From: Apophysomyces variabilis
Lineage: Eukaryota > Mucoromycota > Mucoromycetes > Mucorales > Mucoraceae
Assembly (NCBI GenBank): GCA_002749535.1
Contig: MZZL01000398.1
Span: forward strand, 124,001 to 188,000
Direction of reading: 5' to 3'
DNA: 64,000 nucleotides
Below, one piece after another: positions 45,521-57,795 of this stretch (the stretch's first letter is position 1; every line of letters begins with the position of its first letter). The translations under genes and the position numbers were made by a program. Under the pieces are notes generated by a model. The model did not search any database. It worked only from the letters and a program-made list of their open reading frames with translations, and was not told the origin of the DNA.

Positions 45521-47805
45521 AGCCAAACTACCAATATACAAATATAGACACGATATATTTGCATCCCGATGTATGATGATTCAGCCATTTTAACAACAAG
45601 ACAAACTTACAATGGTCCGTTGCACTTAACCATCAATAGATAGAAATCCGTTTCTCTGATGTACCACTCATACCAGTTTTTTACAAAAAGCGAGCTATGG
45701 TATCAATTAAAGTTATAAAAGATTTTTTTGGGATTATCGACAGGTTCATGCATCTTATTGCGTCAAGCGGGTGAATCTTCAGATAGACGCATGGCTATAT
45801 GACCTTTGCATACAATGATTCCGTCATTGACTGTAGCACACTAGGGAATAAGCGTGTACTAATACAGGTATACTAAAACCGTAGCAAAAAATAATTACTA
45901 TGGTAGCGGACAGACGAGCTAAGGACGTTTTATACATCTACTGCTCATGTTGCTTCTGCACCCATTCTGTGCATTTCATAACGGTTGCACCAAATATTCA
46001 AATTCAGCTGTGTTTCAGATGCGTGCACAAAGAAAGCACAGTGCAAAAGTTTAGATTTCCGCCATGTTGGCATAGAAAGAGATCCTTACTTGCTGTTCCA
46101 TTTTTATAGTTTGTCGAGCATAATTCAGATTGCTGTAGAATAGATTTTGCATCTAACAAGAAGGGAAATTCAGACTATCAAGCATACGCCGCTAGTAAAT
46201 TTAGTGACACAGGATAAGAAAGCTGTTGTCGAACCATATCATGAAAACGCTGTCAAAAAAAGCAAAGTAGATTAGTATAGTTAAAACTGTAATCCGGGAG
46301 ACGTAAATACAGTTCAATCATCATACTACATATGCGATGGAGCAAATGGAAACACTTTGATTATATGGCCGAATCCATCCTGTTGATGAACGTTATGTAC
46401 ACCAACTGCAAAGGTACAATGACTCGAGAACTGTAGTCCTCTACAACAACCTACGAAGAGAATAACAATTACTTTCAGAGCTTTTTTATAAGCGCCCAGT
46501 TGTTGTTGCTGTTAACTCATTGCTACAGTTACGATCGCTTGTACCACACAATCAACGGTTAATCTCCCAATTTTGATCCCAGATTTGAGACAAATGCCGT
46601 TTCAGCGATCGACGGTCCGATGGTCAAAACGAACAAAATGAGGAACCATCTTGACATAACGAGTTAAGCTAGACAGAAAACTTTAACTGATCTGACGGTA
46701 TATGGAGCATACTTTGGTCTAGCAGAGAATCGGCCAGCCAGTTGACACAGATTAGATGTGCATCCGAACACCTAAATCGTAAAATATCACTGCCTTGAAC
46801 AGTATGCACTCACATGTGACAGTCAAGTACCGATTCTTCGAGATTCCTGAATTTTTCTATGCTTGTCACACGCTCACGAGCCCTATCCATATGCTGAGAG
46901 TTGGTTATTTGTTTAGATGCTAATCTGTAATGGGCCAGATAATTCCCCGTGACCATAATTCACCTCATTTGATGTTTAAGCTTTGACAGGATTAGTAGCT
47001 ATAAAGCAGCTGCAGTCTACGCAAGTTCATTCATTCAAAAAGACCAAGTATATGTAGTCTTGCCTGCCGAATATGGATCTCTTTATTGATTTTCTTTCTT
47101 GTACACTGTAACTTCCTGTCTGATAGCTTTATTTACAAATCACATGTTATTTGCTTCTACCTTTACCGGCAGAATAATAGCACGCATCTTCGAAAGAAAA
47201 GAACAGCGGTCCGAAAAGCCTCCCCTCTTTCAGAAGACCCTTGATTTCACTATGTACTATTGGGAATTGGCGTTTTTCTTAGCTCGTAGTAGATGGTGAT
47301 TGTTGTAGAGATTACTCTCCCAACCATAGATCACCTTCCAGGAATCGGTCCACTGTTGGCGCCAGAAACCTTGGTAACTTTGATTTGCCCATGACAACAT
47401 TTATGATTGAATGACATTGAAACTTCCAACAACACGTAAAGAAATTGAGTTCCTCTAAACAAGTGATATTAATTTTAAAAAATAAAAAAAGAAGTCATTT
47501 CTCCTTTGGGATTAGATATATTATGCCCCACCGCTATGAAAACCTGGTAAATTACTAGGATTGAACAAATATAGTTAAATAAACTTGAAGCTTTTTCCTG
47601 ATATAGAGGGAAGTCCGTAATGTTCTCAACAGTTCATATCACTCAGACTGTAAGGTCCAAAAGCAACGGGTATGAGAATTGTCGGAGAATCAGAGCGCGC
47701 ACTTTCAGACACGTGATGATTTTGCAATTGATTCCTATGCACCCAAAAGAAGGGTTTTTTCTTTCTGGTCATTTGCTCTTTTCTGTTGTATTGTTCTTTT
47801 TTGTT
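45521..47805. other. Long intergenic region, no supported gene
   Basis: About 2.3 kb, the longest gene-free stretch in the window. Short plus-strand frames at 45900-46109 and 47099-47299 have no domain or splice context. It precedes the GATA-factor gene, so part of it is probably an extended promoter. The last 50 bp before the GATA ATG are T-rich. No repeat, RNA gene or transposon signature was recognised. Confidence 0.5.
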
Positions 47806-49228
47806 ATGGAGAAACCCACAAAACCGTTGGACCTTATTCCTTTAGATAAGTCTGTAGAAACGCTTGTGGAAGGTGGACTGTGGATCCCTCCAGCACCCAG
47901 TGTTGCCAGTGTCGTGTTGACTGAGTCTTTGTTTCCTTCAACGAAACAAAATGATAGAAATATGAAAAAAGAAGATCCATTATCAACTCAAATTTGGCGT
48001 CTCTATACAAAAGCAAAGGATACATTACCCGATGCATCTCGCCTAGAAAATCTGACCTGGAGAATGATGGCTATGAAGCTCAAAAAGAAGACGAAAGACA
48101 AATCGCACGGTCCCTGCTCCGAACCATCCAGTTCACAAGGCTTAAGACCTATTCACATTATAGCACCTAAGCATATCAGCACATCCCTATCTTCTTCTTC
48201 GTCCTCACCCTCTTCGACTTCTTCTCCTCTTGATTCCAACGTAATAACTCGTTCGGCCTGTCTCCCTCCCGGACTAACAAGACTTCCCCTCTTCCTTAGT
48301 CTACGATGGCTCTATCGTGGGGAACAAACAGTATCACCATCCCTGTGGACCTTCCATTAGAAAAAGCTCAGGATGCATCTGCTTATTCACCCGGCTTGTC
48401 AGACATGTACTTTCCACTACAGCAACAATTCCAAAACTTAATGGTTCATTCTACTTCACCTACCTCAGCCGATGTTGAGGAGCACTCACCCATCACTAAC
48501 CCTGGAGCGTTGAGTTTTGAAGATATCCTTACCTTATATTATACCAATCCTTCACAACCACCACCAACTCTGTCCTCTGTGGCACCGTCGTCGGGCGATG
48601 TTTCAGCATCATCACTCGTCCACACTTCAAATGAACCTCCGTCTGACACTGATTCGTTAATCAATCAGACTGTACGACTTCGCGGTAAGTAAAAAAAAAA
48701 CAAAAAAATATTTTTCTGTGCGTGTCCGAATATCAAAAAAGACACCTGGCTTACTGAAAAAAAACATCAGAAACCAACGCCGGGGTTATGACTTGCACTA
48801 ATTGTGAGACAACCACTACACCGCTATGGAGACGAGACCCTGAGGGTCAACCGCTTTGTAATGCATGTGGCCTGTTTCTTAGGCTACATGGTGTCGTTCG
48901 ACCGCTTCGCTTGAAAACCGATGTGATTAAGAAGCGAAACCGTGCGGGCAGTAGCATAAATACAGCAGCCAATAAGCGCTCCAATCTTGTTATTGCACCA
49001 ATGGAAAAAACACCGGCACGAGCAACTTCGCTTAAAAAGCGGCAACGCTCTATCAATGAAAAAGAATGGCAGATCGAAACTTGTAACATGACATCTAGCA
49101 GCCGTAGCGCACCTAGTTACTCTTGGATGACGATGCAGACTAGTTGCTCTTCGTCGTCCGCAACCGTGCCTCAACAAATGGCAGGGCCAATACAAGAGCT
49201 AGGCGCTTCCTTTCACCAACATAATTAA
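47806..49228 (+). CDS. AreA/Gaf1-like GATA zinc-finger transcription factor
   Basis: Exons 47806-48240, 48300-48684 and 48771-49228 (introns 59 and 86 nt) give about 425 residues. Residues about 76-95 read [20 protein letters not shown], the short N-terminal block (DUF1752) shared by AreA/Nit2-type nitrogen regulators. A Ser/Pro-rich middle follows. A single GATA finger begins at Cys282: [20 protein letters not shown] and [17 protein letters not shown], spaced C-x2-C-x17-C-x2-C, with a basic tail [14 protein letters not shown]. AreA proteins switch on use of secondary nitrogen sources. The start at 47806 was chosen because the upstream in-frame extension (to 47620) is a hydrophobic translation of a T-rich leader. 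The C-terminal repressor-binding residues of AreA are not obvious. Confidence 0.9.
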
Positions 49229-50897
49229 CTTTATGATTGACCGTAACAAAAACAAAGCAACTAATAAAATGTGGCGGGTACCACGAAATCAAAAAATCTA
49301 TGTCTCTTTTCCAATCTTTCCATTATCGCAGAAGCTTTCTTAGTATTCAGGATGTTGTCAAGTAGAATGCGATTAACAGGAGAATGTTTTGTCTGAGCTT
49401 TCGTAGTATTAGTCTGAAGGTCTTAATCATGCAAGCTTTCTCTTCTAAGTTCTGTTATTGACAATCTGTATCAACTGCTAGGACTGTTATCAATGATAGA
49501 TTTGAAGACGGTACGATGCTTTTTGGTTAAGAAGTCATAAGGGTTTGGCGCTCTTGCCAAATTTCATTGGTTGCAACAAGCCGGATCTGCATACTTGCAA
49601 TCAACCCAGGTTGTCATAGATGTCCGATAATGGACAAATACTGCTTCAAGTTAGTTTTTGCTTGCATCACATCCATCAAATAAGCTCGGTGTTCATACTC
49701 TCCATATGTTATAGGCAGTTTTACACCCCTGATCCATATCAGTTGTTGAACTGAAAATGCTCTACGGATAACACGAGAATCGATAGTCTGCAGTGGGAAA
49801 GAGACTAGTACGAATCGACTAACGCACTTGTTTTCTTCTAATGGCGGATCAGTGTCCTTTAACATAGCGTGATCTTGACTGTAGAGAAAGAAATCCCGAA
49901 ACATCCGTTGTCAACTCTTTTACTACGCTAGCTCGTGGTCATCATTTCGGTTTCTATACATAAAATAGTATGAATATGATTCTTATGGTTTACAACCCGA
50001 TATTTACGGACAATAATACCCTTCCAGATGAGGTCGTCTCCAGAGCCATTTCCTTTCGGCTGGAACTGATCCCTACAGCCACAATATAGTAAGCTTAATT
50101 TAATGTTTATTTGGACCCCTGCACATCGTGATTCGTAATGAAACCGTAAGCATTATACGAGCAGAGCAAGTCTACACTACGGTTGTCGCAAAAGAAATTG
50201 GCCAGGCCTTGGGAGCCGTCTGGAAGCCGTTGGTATGCACCACATCAATTTAGTAGCGGAAAACCAAGGCTTACGCGAATTGTGCTTTTGGAAGACATCG
50301 TCATAAGATGCGGTCATAAATTTGATTTCAACTGCTTTGCTCCTTATCCTCCAACGCCCGATCTCAAATACATTCTCGCTTTCTGAAGTCAAGATACTAT
50401 CGTTTTGACTGGAGTTGCCTTCAAAAACTTTGATGCGCACGAAGAATGGCCTTGAAACACATAAAGACTTGATTATTCGGGTAATAGACTTGCTCCAGCT
50501 TTTTTTTTCTTTCTTTCACTCGTAGCCGGTCTCTACGCGCATGAAGAAATTTGTAAGTACCCATTGGTAGAATGAAAAATTGGATACACCACAAGATGTG
50601 TATTTTAGGTTGTTCATTTTACGTTAGTGTCACTATAACGCTAGTTCTGAGGACCTTAAATTGCCCACAATATTTCTTAGCCTGATTTTGACGTACCAAA
50701 ACAATAAAAGAGAAACACAAGATACTTATTGCAGCCGAGAAGTAAACTATAATATTTTCTTTCCTTCTCTTTACCTTCTTGAAGTATTAGGGTACTTATT
50801 TTGATTGGTGCCAAATTTGGAGAAAACAATAATAAAACAAAAATTTTAGCACAACCGGAGAAAGAGAAGCAAAACAATTATTATCTTCTTTTCGGAA
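49229..50897. other. Long intergenic region, no supported gene
   Basis: About 1.7 kb. A 96-codon minus-strand frame with ATG 49904 (ending LKQYLSIIGHL at 49614) and an 87-codon one at 50177-50440 look somewhat protein-like but have no recognisable domain; they could be relics. The rest is AT-rich, with a T-rich leader before the next gene. Confidence 0.45.
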
Positions 50898-52823
50898 ATG
50901 GAATACTACAAATTCTCACCGCGATATGGTTACGATATCGACGAAGATGAGGAAGAGGAAGATGAGGACTACGATATCTATGACAGCTATTACCCTCGCA
51001 TATTGCAACGACACCACAAAGAGATGTTACAACGGCGTCGGCGGAGACAATACCCTTCTCCTTCGATGGAAAATGAAGACGAGGATGATCAACCAACACA
51101 TTTTAATTGGCGAGTGCCACGATATTCCGTAACAGAAAGTAGACATCTTCAACGGCGCCCAGTGTCTTACTACTACGATGAGGACCTCTATTCTGCCCCG
51201 CTCGATGAAGAAGAGGAAGAAGAAGAAACTGAATATGACCATGACACAGCGCACTTTTATCCGCCGTCTGCTTGGCCAGCTGTACCTGCAACAGATGGAT
51301 TATCCAAACCTACCCGACCGTATCTAGCTCGCTCTCTTAGCGATAGCCGTCAGCGCTTTTCACGTCGTCGAAATAACGTTTCATCCGGGTTAAGGCGCTC
51401 GAATTCAGCATCCTCAGCTCCAACGCATAATGACTTTAGCCGAAAGCATGTCCCCTTTCGAACTGCTAGTCAGCCCGGATCACCAGACGAAACAGATGAA
51501 GAAGAAACAGACAACAGCAATGATGGACCGAGGCTACCACCACAGCGCCGTCGGTCGTTGCATGCTATGCCTCCTCCACCGCCCATGCAGGATCAACTAC
51601 GAAGAAGACGCTCCATGTTCGAACCATCCTTGGCGATGCCTCTGCCCACGCCATCAGGAAGTGGTCTGGTGAATGGGGTTATGAGTCCCTCTGGAGGATC
51701 GAGTACTTCTCCTGCGACACCTTGGCTATCGCCTCATGCTCTGACTCCCAGCTTTCCCCACCCAATACCTGGCAGCTATCTAGGATCCCGACCACCACCT
51801 CCACCACCTCCCCCTCCTTTTCCGCCCGTGCCAATGCCGTTGGCAATGATGTCCGGGCCGGGAGGCCTCCAACGTCCACCTATGCCCATTCCAATGCCCA
51901 TAGGATTTCCATGGGGTACGGGTCAACATGCACCACACCCCACGCCGTTTCCACCTCCCATGATGGGTGGCCCGTTATGGGATGCAGCTGCTCGAATGGG
52001 CGCATCGGAACATGGAGAACAAACTCAAGCTCAAACTCAAGCTCAGGCTCAGCAAGCCGACGCGGGCGAAGTAAACACTGTTTCTGTAGAAGAATCTGCC
52101 GGTGCACGAGAAACTGCTGCTGCTGAGACCACTGTGACACCAGATCGTGATAATCGTAATAATAGCAATCCTGCTTTAGCAAATGCACAATCCCTGGTTC
52201 AGCCTTCCATTCAGCGACGTCGCTCTCTATTTGGTGGACTCTTTGGTGGTAGCGGTCCTGCTGCTGCTGCGGCTACCGGGGGAACGGCTGCTAAACGAAT
52301 GGTACATGATACCTTTCGTCAGGACCCGTCCACGTTTGTTTCTGTAGATGCACCACAAAACCCTGCTCTACAAAACGGGCTAGGTCGAAAACTTTCTAGA
52401 AGGGCGCAACAATTCAAACAGTTGAGCACGGTATGGTGTTATCGACCTCGCCATATCCCCGACGATGGTTCGCAACGCGTATGGGTAGCATTCAGTATCC
52501 AAAACCAATATAAACTAGACAAAGCGGCCTACACCCTGCGGAGTCAAGGTGCAGCACGCAACCATCAGCTATCGGTCACACTAGACAAAGAGGAGAAACT
52601 ACCGGGTACTGTGTTTGTTATGCCTGCTAGCGGTGTGGCCTACCACTTTCCTAGCCTCTTTTCTTCGAATCGAGAAGAGCTAGAAGTTGCTTGTTTCCCT
52701 GCTCATGAGAGCAATCTGGTATTACGTCCTGTAGCTTCACCAGAAACACCAACCATCTCCTCTCCTAGCAGCAATGCTTCTACACGCGTGGCCTCACGTA
52801 TCTTTGGTTCAATGTTTGGATAG
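50898..52823 (+). CDS. Large disordered protein with conserved-looking C-terminal domain
   Basis: Single-exon frame of 641 residues from ATG 50898. The N-terminal 480 residues are low-complexity: acidic runs (DEDEEEEDEDYDIYDSYY), repeated Arg-Arg-Arg-Ser patches that look like kinase sites (RRRSL and RRRSM, four or more times), a long polyproline stretch near 51797-51830, and a Gln-Ala-Gln-Thr run near 52022-52055. The last 150 residues look folded: VWCYRPRHIPDDGSQRVWV, then AFSIQNQYKLDKAAYTL and KLPGTVFVMPASGVAYHF. The Trp-Cys-Tyr plus later Trp and Tyr-Leu spacing faintly resembles a WWE domain, but this is not secure. The RRRS pattern suggests regulation by a basophilic kinase such as PKA (inference). 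Family unknown. Confidence 0.75.
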   Translation: MEYYKFSPRYGYDIDEDEEEEDEDYDIYDSYYPRILQRHHKEMLQRRRRRQYPSPSMENEDEDDQPTHFNWRVPRYSVTESRHLQRRPVSYYYDEDLYSAPLDEEEEEEETEYDHDTAHFYPPSAWPAVPATDGLSKPTRPYLARSLSDSRQRFSRRRNNVSSGLRRSNSASSAPTHNDFSRKHVPFRTASQPGSPDETDEEETDNSNDGPRLPPQRRRSLHAMPPPPPMQDQLRRRRSMFEPSLAMPLPTPSGSGLVNGVMSPSGGSSTSPATPWLSPHALTPSFPHPIPGSYLGSRPPPPPPPPPFPPVPMPLAMMSGPGGLQRPPMPIPMPIGFPWGTGQHAPHPTPFPPPMMGGPLWDAAARMGASEHGEQTQAQTQAQAQQADAGEVNTVSVEESAGARETAAAETTVTPDRDNRNNSNPALANAQSLVQPSIQRRRSLFGGLFGGSGPAAAAATGGTAAKRMVHDTFRQDPSTFVSVDAPQNPALQNGLGRKLSRRAQQFKQLSTVWCYRPRHIPDDGSQRVWVAFSIQNQYKLDKAAYTLRSQGAARNHQLSVTLDKEEKLPGTVFVMPASGVAYHFPSLFSSNREELEVACFPAHESNLVLRPVASPETPTISSPSSNASTRVASRIFGSMFG

Positions 52824-54014
52824 TCCGGCTATTCTTTCTTTTTTTTTCTTTTCTCTACATAAAATACGGCAAGCATTGGATAATTTGTTTTGTTTTCTGC
52901 TATTCATAGAACCGGACTTGCTTCTTCTGGTTTTCTTTTTTCTACCATGTACGACTATTGCCAACTGGGCTGTGAGAAAAAAAAAATAGCAATAAGCTGA
53001 ACGGGTAAGCAAACCCCGTGATATTCATGTTGGATCGTGTGAATGCCTGACTCGACATGATCTCCTTGAGATCTATCGATATCATATTAACTAGAAGTAG
53101 ATGGGCCATTTTATGTAAGCTAATCATCAACTATGCACTCCATGATGAAACCGTTATAACGGGTTGTATCACGTCTTAGAATTAATAACCTTATCTGATC
53201 TCTAAGCGCGCTTTCTGACAACAATGGCTATTTTAGTCGGATTGGGGTCAGGGTCTTTATGGAATCGAACAGATTCGCTTAGTTCGTAAAATGTGTGATC
53301 AGCCCTTCTGCATCATCTTTATGAAACAATTTTGGTTAGAATGTCCTCGGATGGTTTTAAATGGTCTAGACAGACACACATGTTCAGGGCTCAGATAAAC
53401 CACTTTAGCAAATATTAGCGGTGACCGGACTTGGTCCACTATTTTCCTTCCCCCCCCACCGCTCTCTTTACCGCCTCAGCCCAACTGCCAAAAAGAAACA
53501 AAAAGAGGCACATTTTACTTCATAAATTTTCTGCTAATGCAGGATTGATAGACCAAATAGTTTATCGATTGCTAATATCTTATTTTAATCACGTATTAAT
53601 GGTTCGAGAACGGTGAGCGGGGAACATCCTCCGCTTGGTTTCATGTTTTACAACGTTTTCATGAAAATGAAATAGCGATCAAACCTAGTTTATGCGCGCA
53701 TTTAGTAGGCCAACCATATATCCCGGAGCAGGTCTCTGGTAATGGAAATGAATGGTTGAGCCACTAGCCTTAAAATTTTTTTGGGACTATCCATCTCTTT
53801 TTCGTCCTCGGGTATGGCACAAAGAAGTACTCCGACCTAAACTGAGCAACAAAAACAACGGAGTGATGATACACAACCTTTGCTGTGGGACGTATGTTGC
53901 GTTATTTTAGCTGCGGCCAGAGATGGTGGCAAGTGGCGGTTAACTTATAAATACGGGCAATGTTCTTTTGCTAACAATTCAAGTCAAACATCTCTTTTCC
54001 TCTTTGTCAAAAAC
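52824..54014. promoter_or_regulatory. Intergenic region and promoter of the isocyanide synthase gene
   Basis: About 1.2 kb without a supported gene. A TATA box (CTTATAAATACGG) lies at about 53944-53956, some 60 bp before the ATG at 54015, closely like that of the PPR gene (CTATAAATACGAGG). A run of nine C at about 53450-53458 is the only simple repeat. Nothing else is recognised. Confidence 0.4.
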
Positions 54015-55335
54015 ATGGTCTCTCCCGTTGCCGCTGAATGTCAGAACACAACTAGTCTCTTTGGTCAACTAGCTGAGAAGATCCCAAAGACACAAGGTAT
54101 ACATATACATATATACATACATATGAGCTTTTTCTTCATTTTGTAATGGAAAGATTCTTATACTATTGTACTTTCTAGAGGTGGACGTCCAGGACCTCAC
54201 GGAGTTACTGAACAAGAAATTGATCAGCCAAGATCAAGATCAATCCTCTGCAAGCTCGCCTCAATCCCTTTCCTCGTCAAGCTCTACTAGTATTGCTTCG
54301 CTTCAGTCGGATGCCATGGTCTCCTTTGTTACTAAGGACCTCTGCTGCCCTACGCCTGAGGTGTGCGCTCCAGTTCTATCACGGTTTGTTAGCCATTTCG
54401 ATGAGAAATTACGATATCATTACCGTGACCCGGCATTGGATCGCTTCTTGGAGCATGGTCAGTTTGGTTTTGCTCGCAAGGTCCATGGTTATGTCTGCGC
54501 CTCTAAAAAGATCCTTATGGTCCTCCCTGCTTTCCCGTGCAAATCCCCTAACCCTCGAACCAAGGTGCTTGGCGAGCTTCCCGATCGTACCGAGGAAATA
54601 GCCATTGCCAAGATGAACACGTTCTGCTCTGAAGTAGCTGAGTACTATGCACCCGGTGCAGAGTTGACCATTGTCAGCGACGGTCGTGTCTTTGCCGATC
54701 TTGTGGGCGTTCCAGATCATCTGGTGACAGAATACAATGACTTCTTGCAGAACGTTATGTTCAAGGACCGTCCTCGCCACATTGTCTATCGTTCACTGGA
54801 TGACCATCTTAGCAACGGTGAAGTCCAAGAGATCCATCAAGCATCTGAGCACGACCAACGTCGAGCTGGTCTGATGGAAGCATTCAAGAACGAAAAGGAA
54901 GGCAACTCTCTGGTCAAGGTTGGATTTGTCCGGTATTTGATGGAAGACCGTATCTGGCCTGAAACCATGAGTAAGAGTCAGATCAAGAAGGTCTGCAGAG
55001 AAACAGCCGATCGAATGATCCAGCGTAATGTGGCATTCTCTCGATTGTGTGAGCATTACTATCCCGATCATGTTCGCTTGTCCATCCACGCCTATGACAG
55101 CTCTGGTCCCAAATACCCCATTCAGATTGCTCCTAACCATGGAGGACCCACACCATGGCACTCCGTTGCCGTCGAATTGGCTAATGGCGAAACATGGTTT
55201 GTGAAACGTTCCGTTGCCGACAGTCTGGTCTCTCAAGGTCATCTCGAGCTGTACAACCATCAAGTATTCCAGCGGCCCTGGGCGTATCGTCAAATCACAA
55301 ACGACATTTTAGACATGAAGAAGATTGTAGCATAG
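54015..55335 (+). CDS. Isocyanide synthase, DIT1/PvcA family
   Basis: Exon 1 from ATG 54015 codes MVSPVAAECQNTTSLFGQLA and ends at a GTATAC donor near 54097. The intron is full of ATACAT repeats and ends TTTCTAG near 54178; exon 2 runs to TAG 55335. About 412 residues. Family features: GQFGFARKVHGYVCASKKIL, LPAFPCKSPNP, ELTIVSDGRVFADLVGVPD, RLSIHAYDSSGPKYPIQIAP and TPWHSVAVELANGETWFVKR. These include the conserved SDG(R)VF, HxYD and TPWH elements. PvcA/IsnA enzymes make an isonitrile from the amino group of Tyr or Trp using ribulose-5-phosphate; yeast Dit1 makes the formyl-tyrosine precursor of the spore-wall dityrosine. No P450 (DIT2), oxygenase or transporter neighbour is present, so the product cannot be told. 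Confidence 0.92.
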
Positions 55336-56793
55336 TTTTGTAAATTTTCCCTTTTTTTTCCTCCTTTTTTTGTTCCCTTGCATACACTATAAAGATACGC
55401 TTTCCCATTGAAGCCAACAATAAAAAATAACAAACAGTTTGATACATACGACCAATGACTTAGTTGCGGATGATATAGCGCGGAGACATTGCCGTGGCTA
55501 CTTGGACACTTTCTTTAATGCAGATGATTTAACTCCTAGGAAATACCGCGACCATTTTTTCTCCGAGCAAAAAAGCCAATAATTCCAGAACGCAGCCAAT
55601 GTTCGCGGTCTAAAAGATCCATGGGGCGATTGGGGGGAACGCATTGACACATTCGCTCCGTCGATCCGTCGGACTCTCAATGCAGAATGAGATGCTGCAT
55701 GCATATAAAGAAAAACATCATCCCAAAAGCGTAGTTTGTAGAAAACCGGGGACACGCACCAATCCGTTCCAAATATTTGGACTATTAGATCGGAATTACT
55801 TCTTACATTGAACCTGTAGAAGAAGCCACAGCCTATTCCTTTATTGACAGATTAAATCCCCGTCGCGTTACCTGATCCCGCTGGTGGCTGTGCTTCCACA
55901 GTTATTGGCTAAGATTGAACGGACGTATCGATCTGTGCTGCATTTCCATATATTGACCTTCTTGCTGCTAGGTTAATGGATCTCTATATTTAGAAAAGAA
56001 AGAAAAGGCACTGTTTCCCAAGTTCATATTTCATAAATGACAATAACTACTGCTAACAAGAAAAAGGGATCTAGGCTAACTCCGCTACAAGAGTAACAAG
56101 TACTTACACTGCGTGCTCTCTTTCTCTCTGAGACAGGTAAACTGCTCCCTAAAACTTTCATACAAAGAAAATGTTTAAAGGAAAAGAATACCATGATAAT
56201 GGCAACAAAAAGGAGAGATTGAGGAGTCTATCCAGGATATCATCAGAACAATGAATATGAATTTGCAAGTAAGGAAATGAAAAAGGCAAACATGTTACTT
56301 ATTGCGGTCAGATTGGGTGTTTCTTCTTGCCACCTTGTAAACGATCAATACTGGAGTATGGCAAGCAGCTCTTTGATCACCTTCTCATCAATTTCCAGCA
56401 GTGCTTTTTCTTTGACCTGTGTCTATGTTAGTTTAAATAAAATGATCCCTTTTTTGCATAAAATATGCTTCTATGATGCTAATGTATCTGCGTGGACGAT
56501 GTTGCCATGCTTCGTTCTATATTCCATTGTCTGCTACCAAACTACGTGTAGTTTTCTCTTTGGCGGAAGTTATTCTGTAGTCTAAGTTGTCCAGCATCTT
56601 CCTTCTCCATAATCAATATAAAGTGCCTGAGAGGCTGTTTCAAGTGTTTTACGTCTTGCTCTCGTATTTTAACATTGTATGAGTGGCAAAGGGACTATGA
56701 CACCTATCAATTTTGCTCCTGTCACAAACTCCGAAGAAACGGTGAGGCCAGTGCAAGTACAACCGTTATTGTTTCTGAAGCATACGCATAATC
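55336..56793. other. Intergenic region, no supported gene
   Basis: About 1.46 kb. Short frames at 55498-55755 (-) and 56277-56585 (+) have no domain; the latter is rich in hydrophobic residues but has no splice or start context. No RNA gene or transposon end is recognised. Confidence 0.5.
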
Positions 56794-57654
56794 ATGAAAA
56801 ACGTCCTCATCGGCGCTACTGGTAGCGTAGCAAGCATCAAAATCCCAGAGCTAGTTCAACTTTTTAAAAAGGTAAAGAAACACTCAATAGCATACGGATT
56901 AGTCATCGTGTCAAATCTGTCCAGCATGATGTCCATCTTAAAGTGATCCGAACTGAAGCAGCGGGATACTTTTTTGACGATGCGCTAGTTAACGCGGAAG
57001 TACATACAGACAGCCAAGAATGGAAAGTAAGTGAATAGATATATCTCGTTCACCGGTAAAAGCAGTTTTTCATGAAATCCCCAAAAGATGTGGAAGAAGA
57101 AGACAGATCCAGTCTTGCATATTGAGGTATGAAAAGGAATTCCGTACGGTATCTTATTTTATATGCTTATGGTGTTTTCGTAGCTGCGAAACTGGGCAGA
57201 CATTATCGTGATTGCACCATTGGACGCCAATACATTAGCAAAATTGGCCAACGGTCTATGCGACAACCTACTGGTACAGTATGGTGCCAAAAACATAAGA
57301 TTTGACAGTGTATACAATAGACATGCGTTCTACGGGCTTGGGATCCGCGAAAACCGGTGATCGTCTGCCCCGCCATGAATACCCACATGTGGAATCATCC
57401 CTTTACCGCAAAGCATCTCAGCGTCCTTGTGGAAACGCTCCAGTTCAAAACCATCTCGCCCATCAGCAAAAAGTTAGCGTGTGGTGATATAGGTAAACAC
57501 TATTATCAGCGGACAGATATGCAGGGCAAAAGGCTCATCATCAAAAACAGGAATGGGCGCCATGGCAGAGCCTGAAACCATTGTATTGGAAACCATGGCT
57601 GAACTGAAAGAACAAGAAAAGCCAGCGAAACTGACAGACGAAGATTTACTTTAA
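56794..57654 (+). CDS. Phosphopantothenoylcysteine decarboxylase
   Basis: ATG 56794 (MKNVLIGATGSVASIKIPEL) to TAA 57652-57654, in about six short exons. The flavin-binding start GATGSVASIK, the ELRNWADIIVIAPLDANTLA segment (usual form DWADxxVIAPLSANTLAK), VIVCPAMNTHMWNHP (the PAMNTxMW substrate-recognition motif) and LACGDIGMGAMAEPETIV (with the catalytic Cys of the flexible flap) are all present. The second exon of the GDIG motif is joined over an intron at about 57493-57551. The enzyme decarboxylates 4'-phosphopantothenoylcysteine to 4'-phosphopantetheine, the third step from pantothenate to coenzyme A. Length of about 195 residues fits the single-domain type without the long acidic tail of yeast Hal3/Vhs3; only a short charged tail (ELKEQEKPAKLTDEDLL) follows. 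Confidence 0.92.
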
Positions 57655-57778
57655 GCAAATGATTTATTAGACGGTATCTGAACTCTAAAACTCCTCTGTG
57701 ACTCAAATAAAGCGTTAAAATTGTTTCTCAGTCTCAGAGTACCTGTTTCTCTTACCTGAGGCATAGGTCCTGATAACT

Positions 57779-57795
57779 CCTGTCATAGCGACAGG
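57779..57795 (-). other. Hairpin in the 3' flank of the Fanzor gene (possible guide-RNA part)
   Basis: CCTGTC, a 5-nt loop, and GACAGG form a 6-bp perfect stem 150 bp downstream of the Fanzor stop codon. TnpB and Fanzor guide RNAs (omegaRNAs) are usually made from the 3' end of the gene and its flank and are structured. This hairpin is a candidate only: short hairpins occur by chance, and no second stem or boundary was identified. Confidence 0.25.

Noticed and set aside
54793..55293. 166-codon minus-strand frame
   Set aside because: Antisense shadow of the isocyanide synthase gene.
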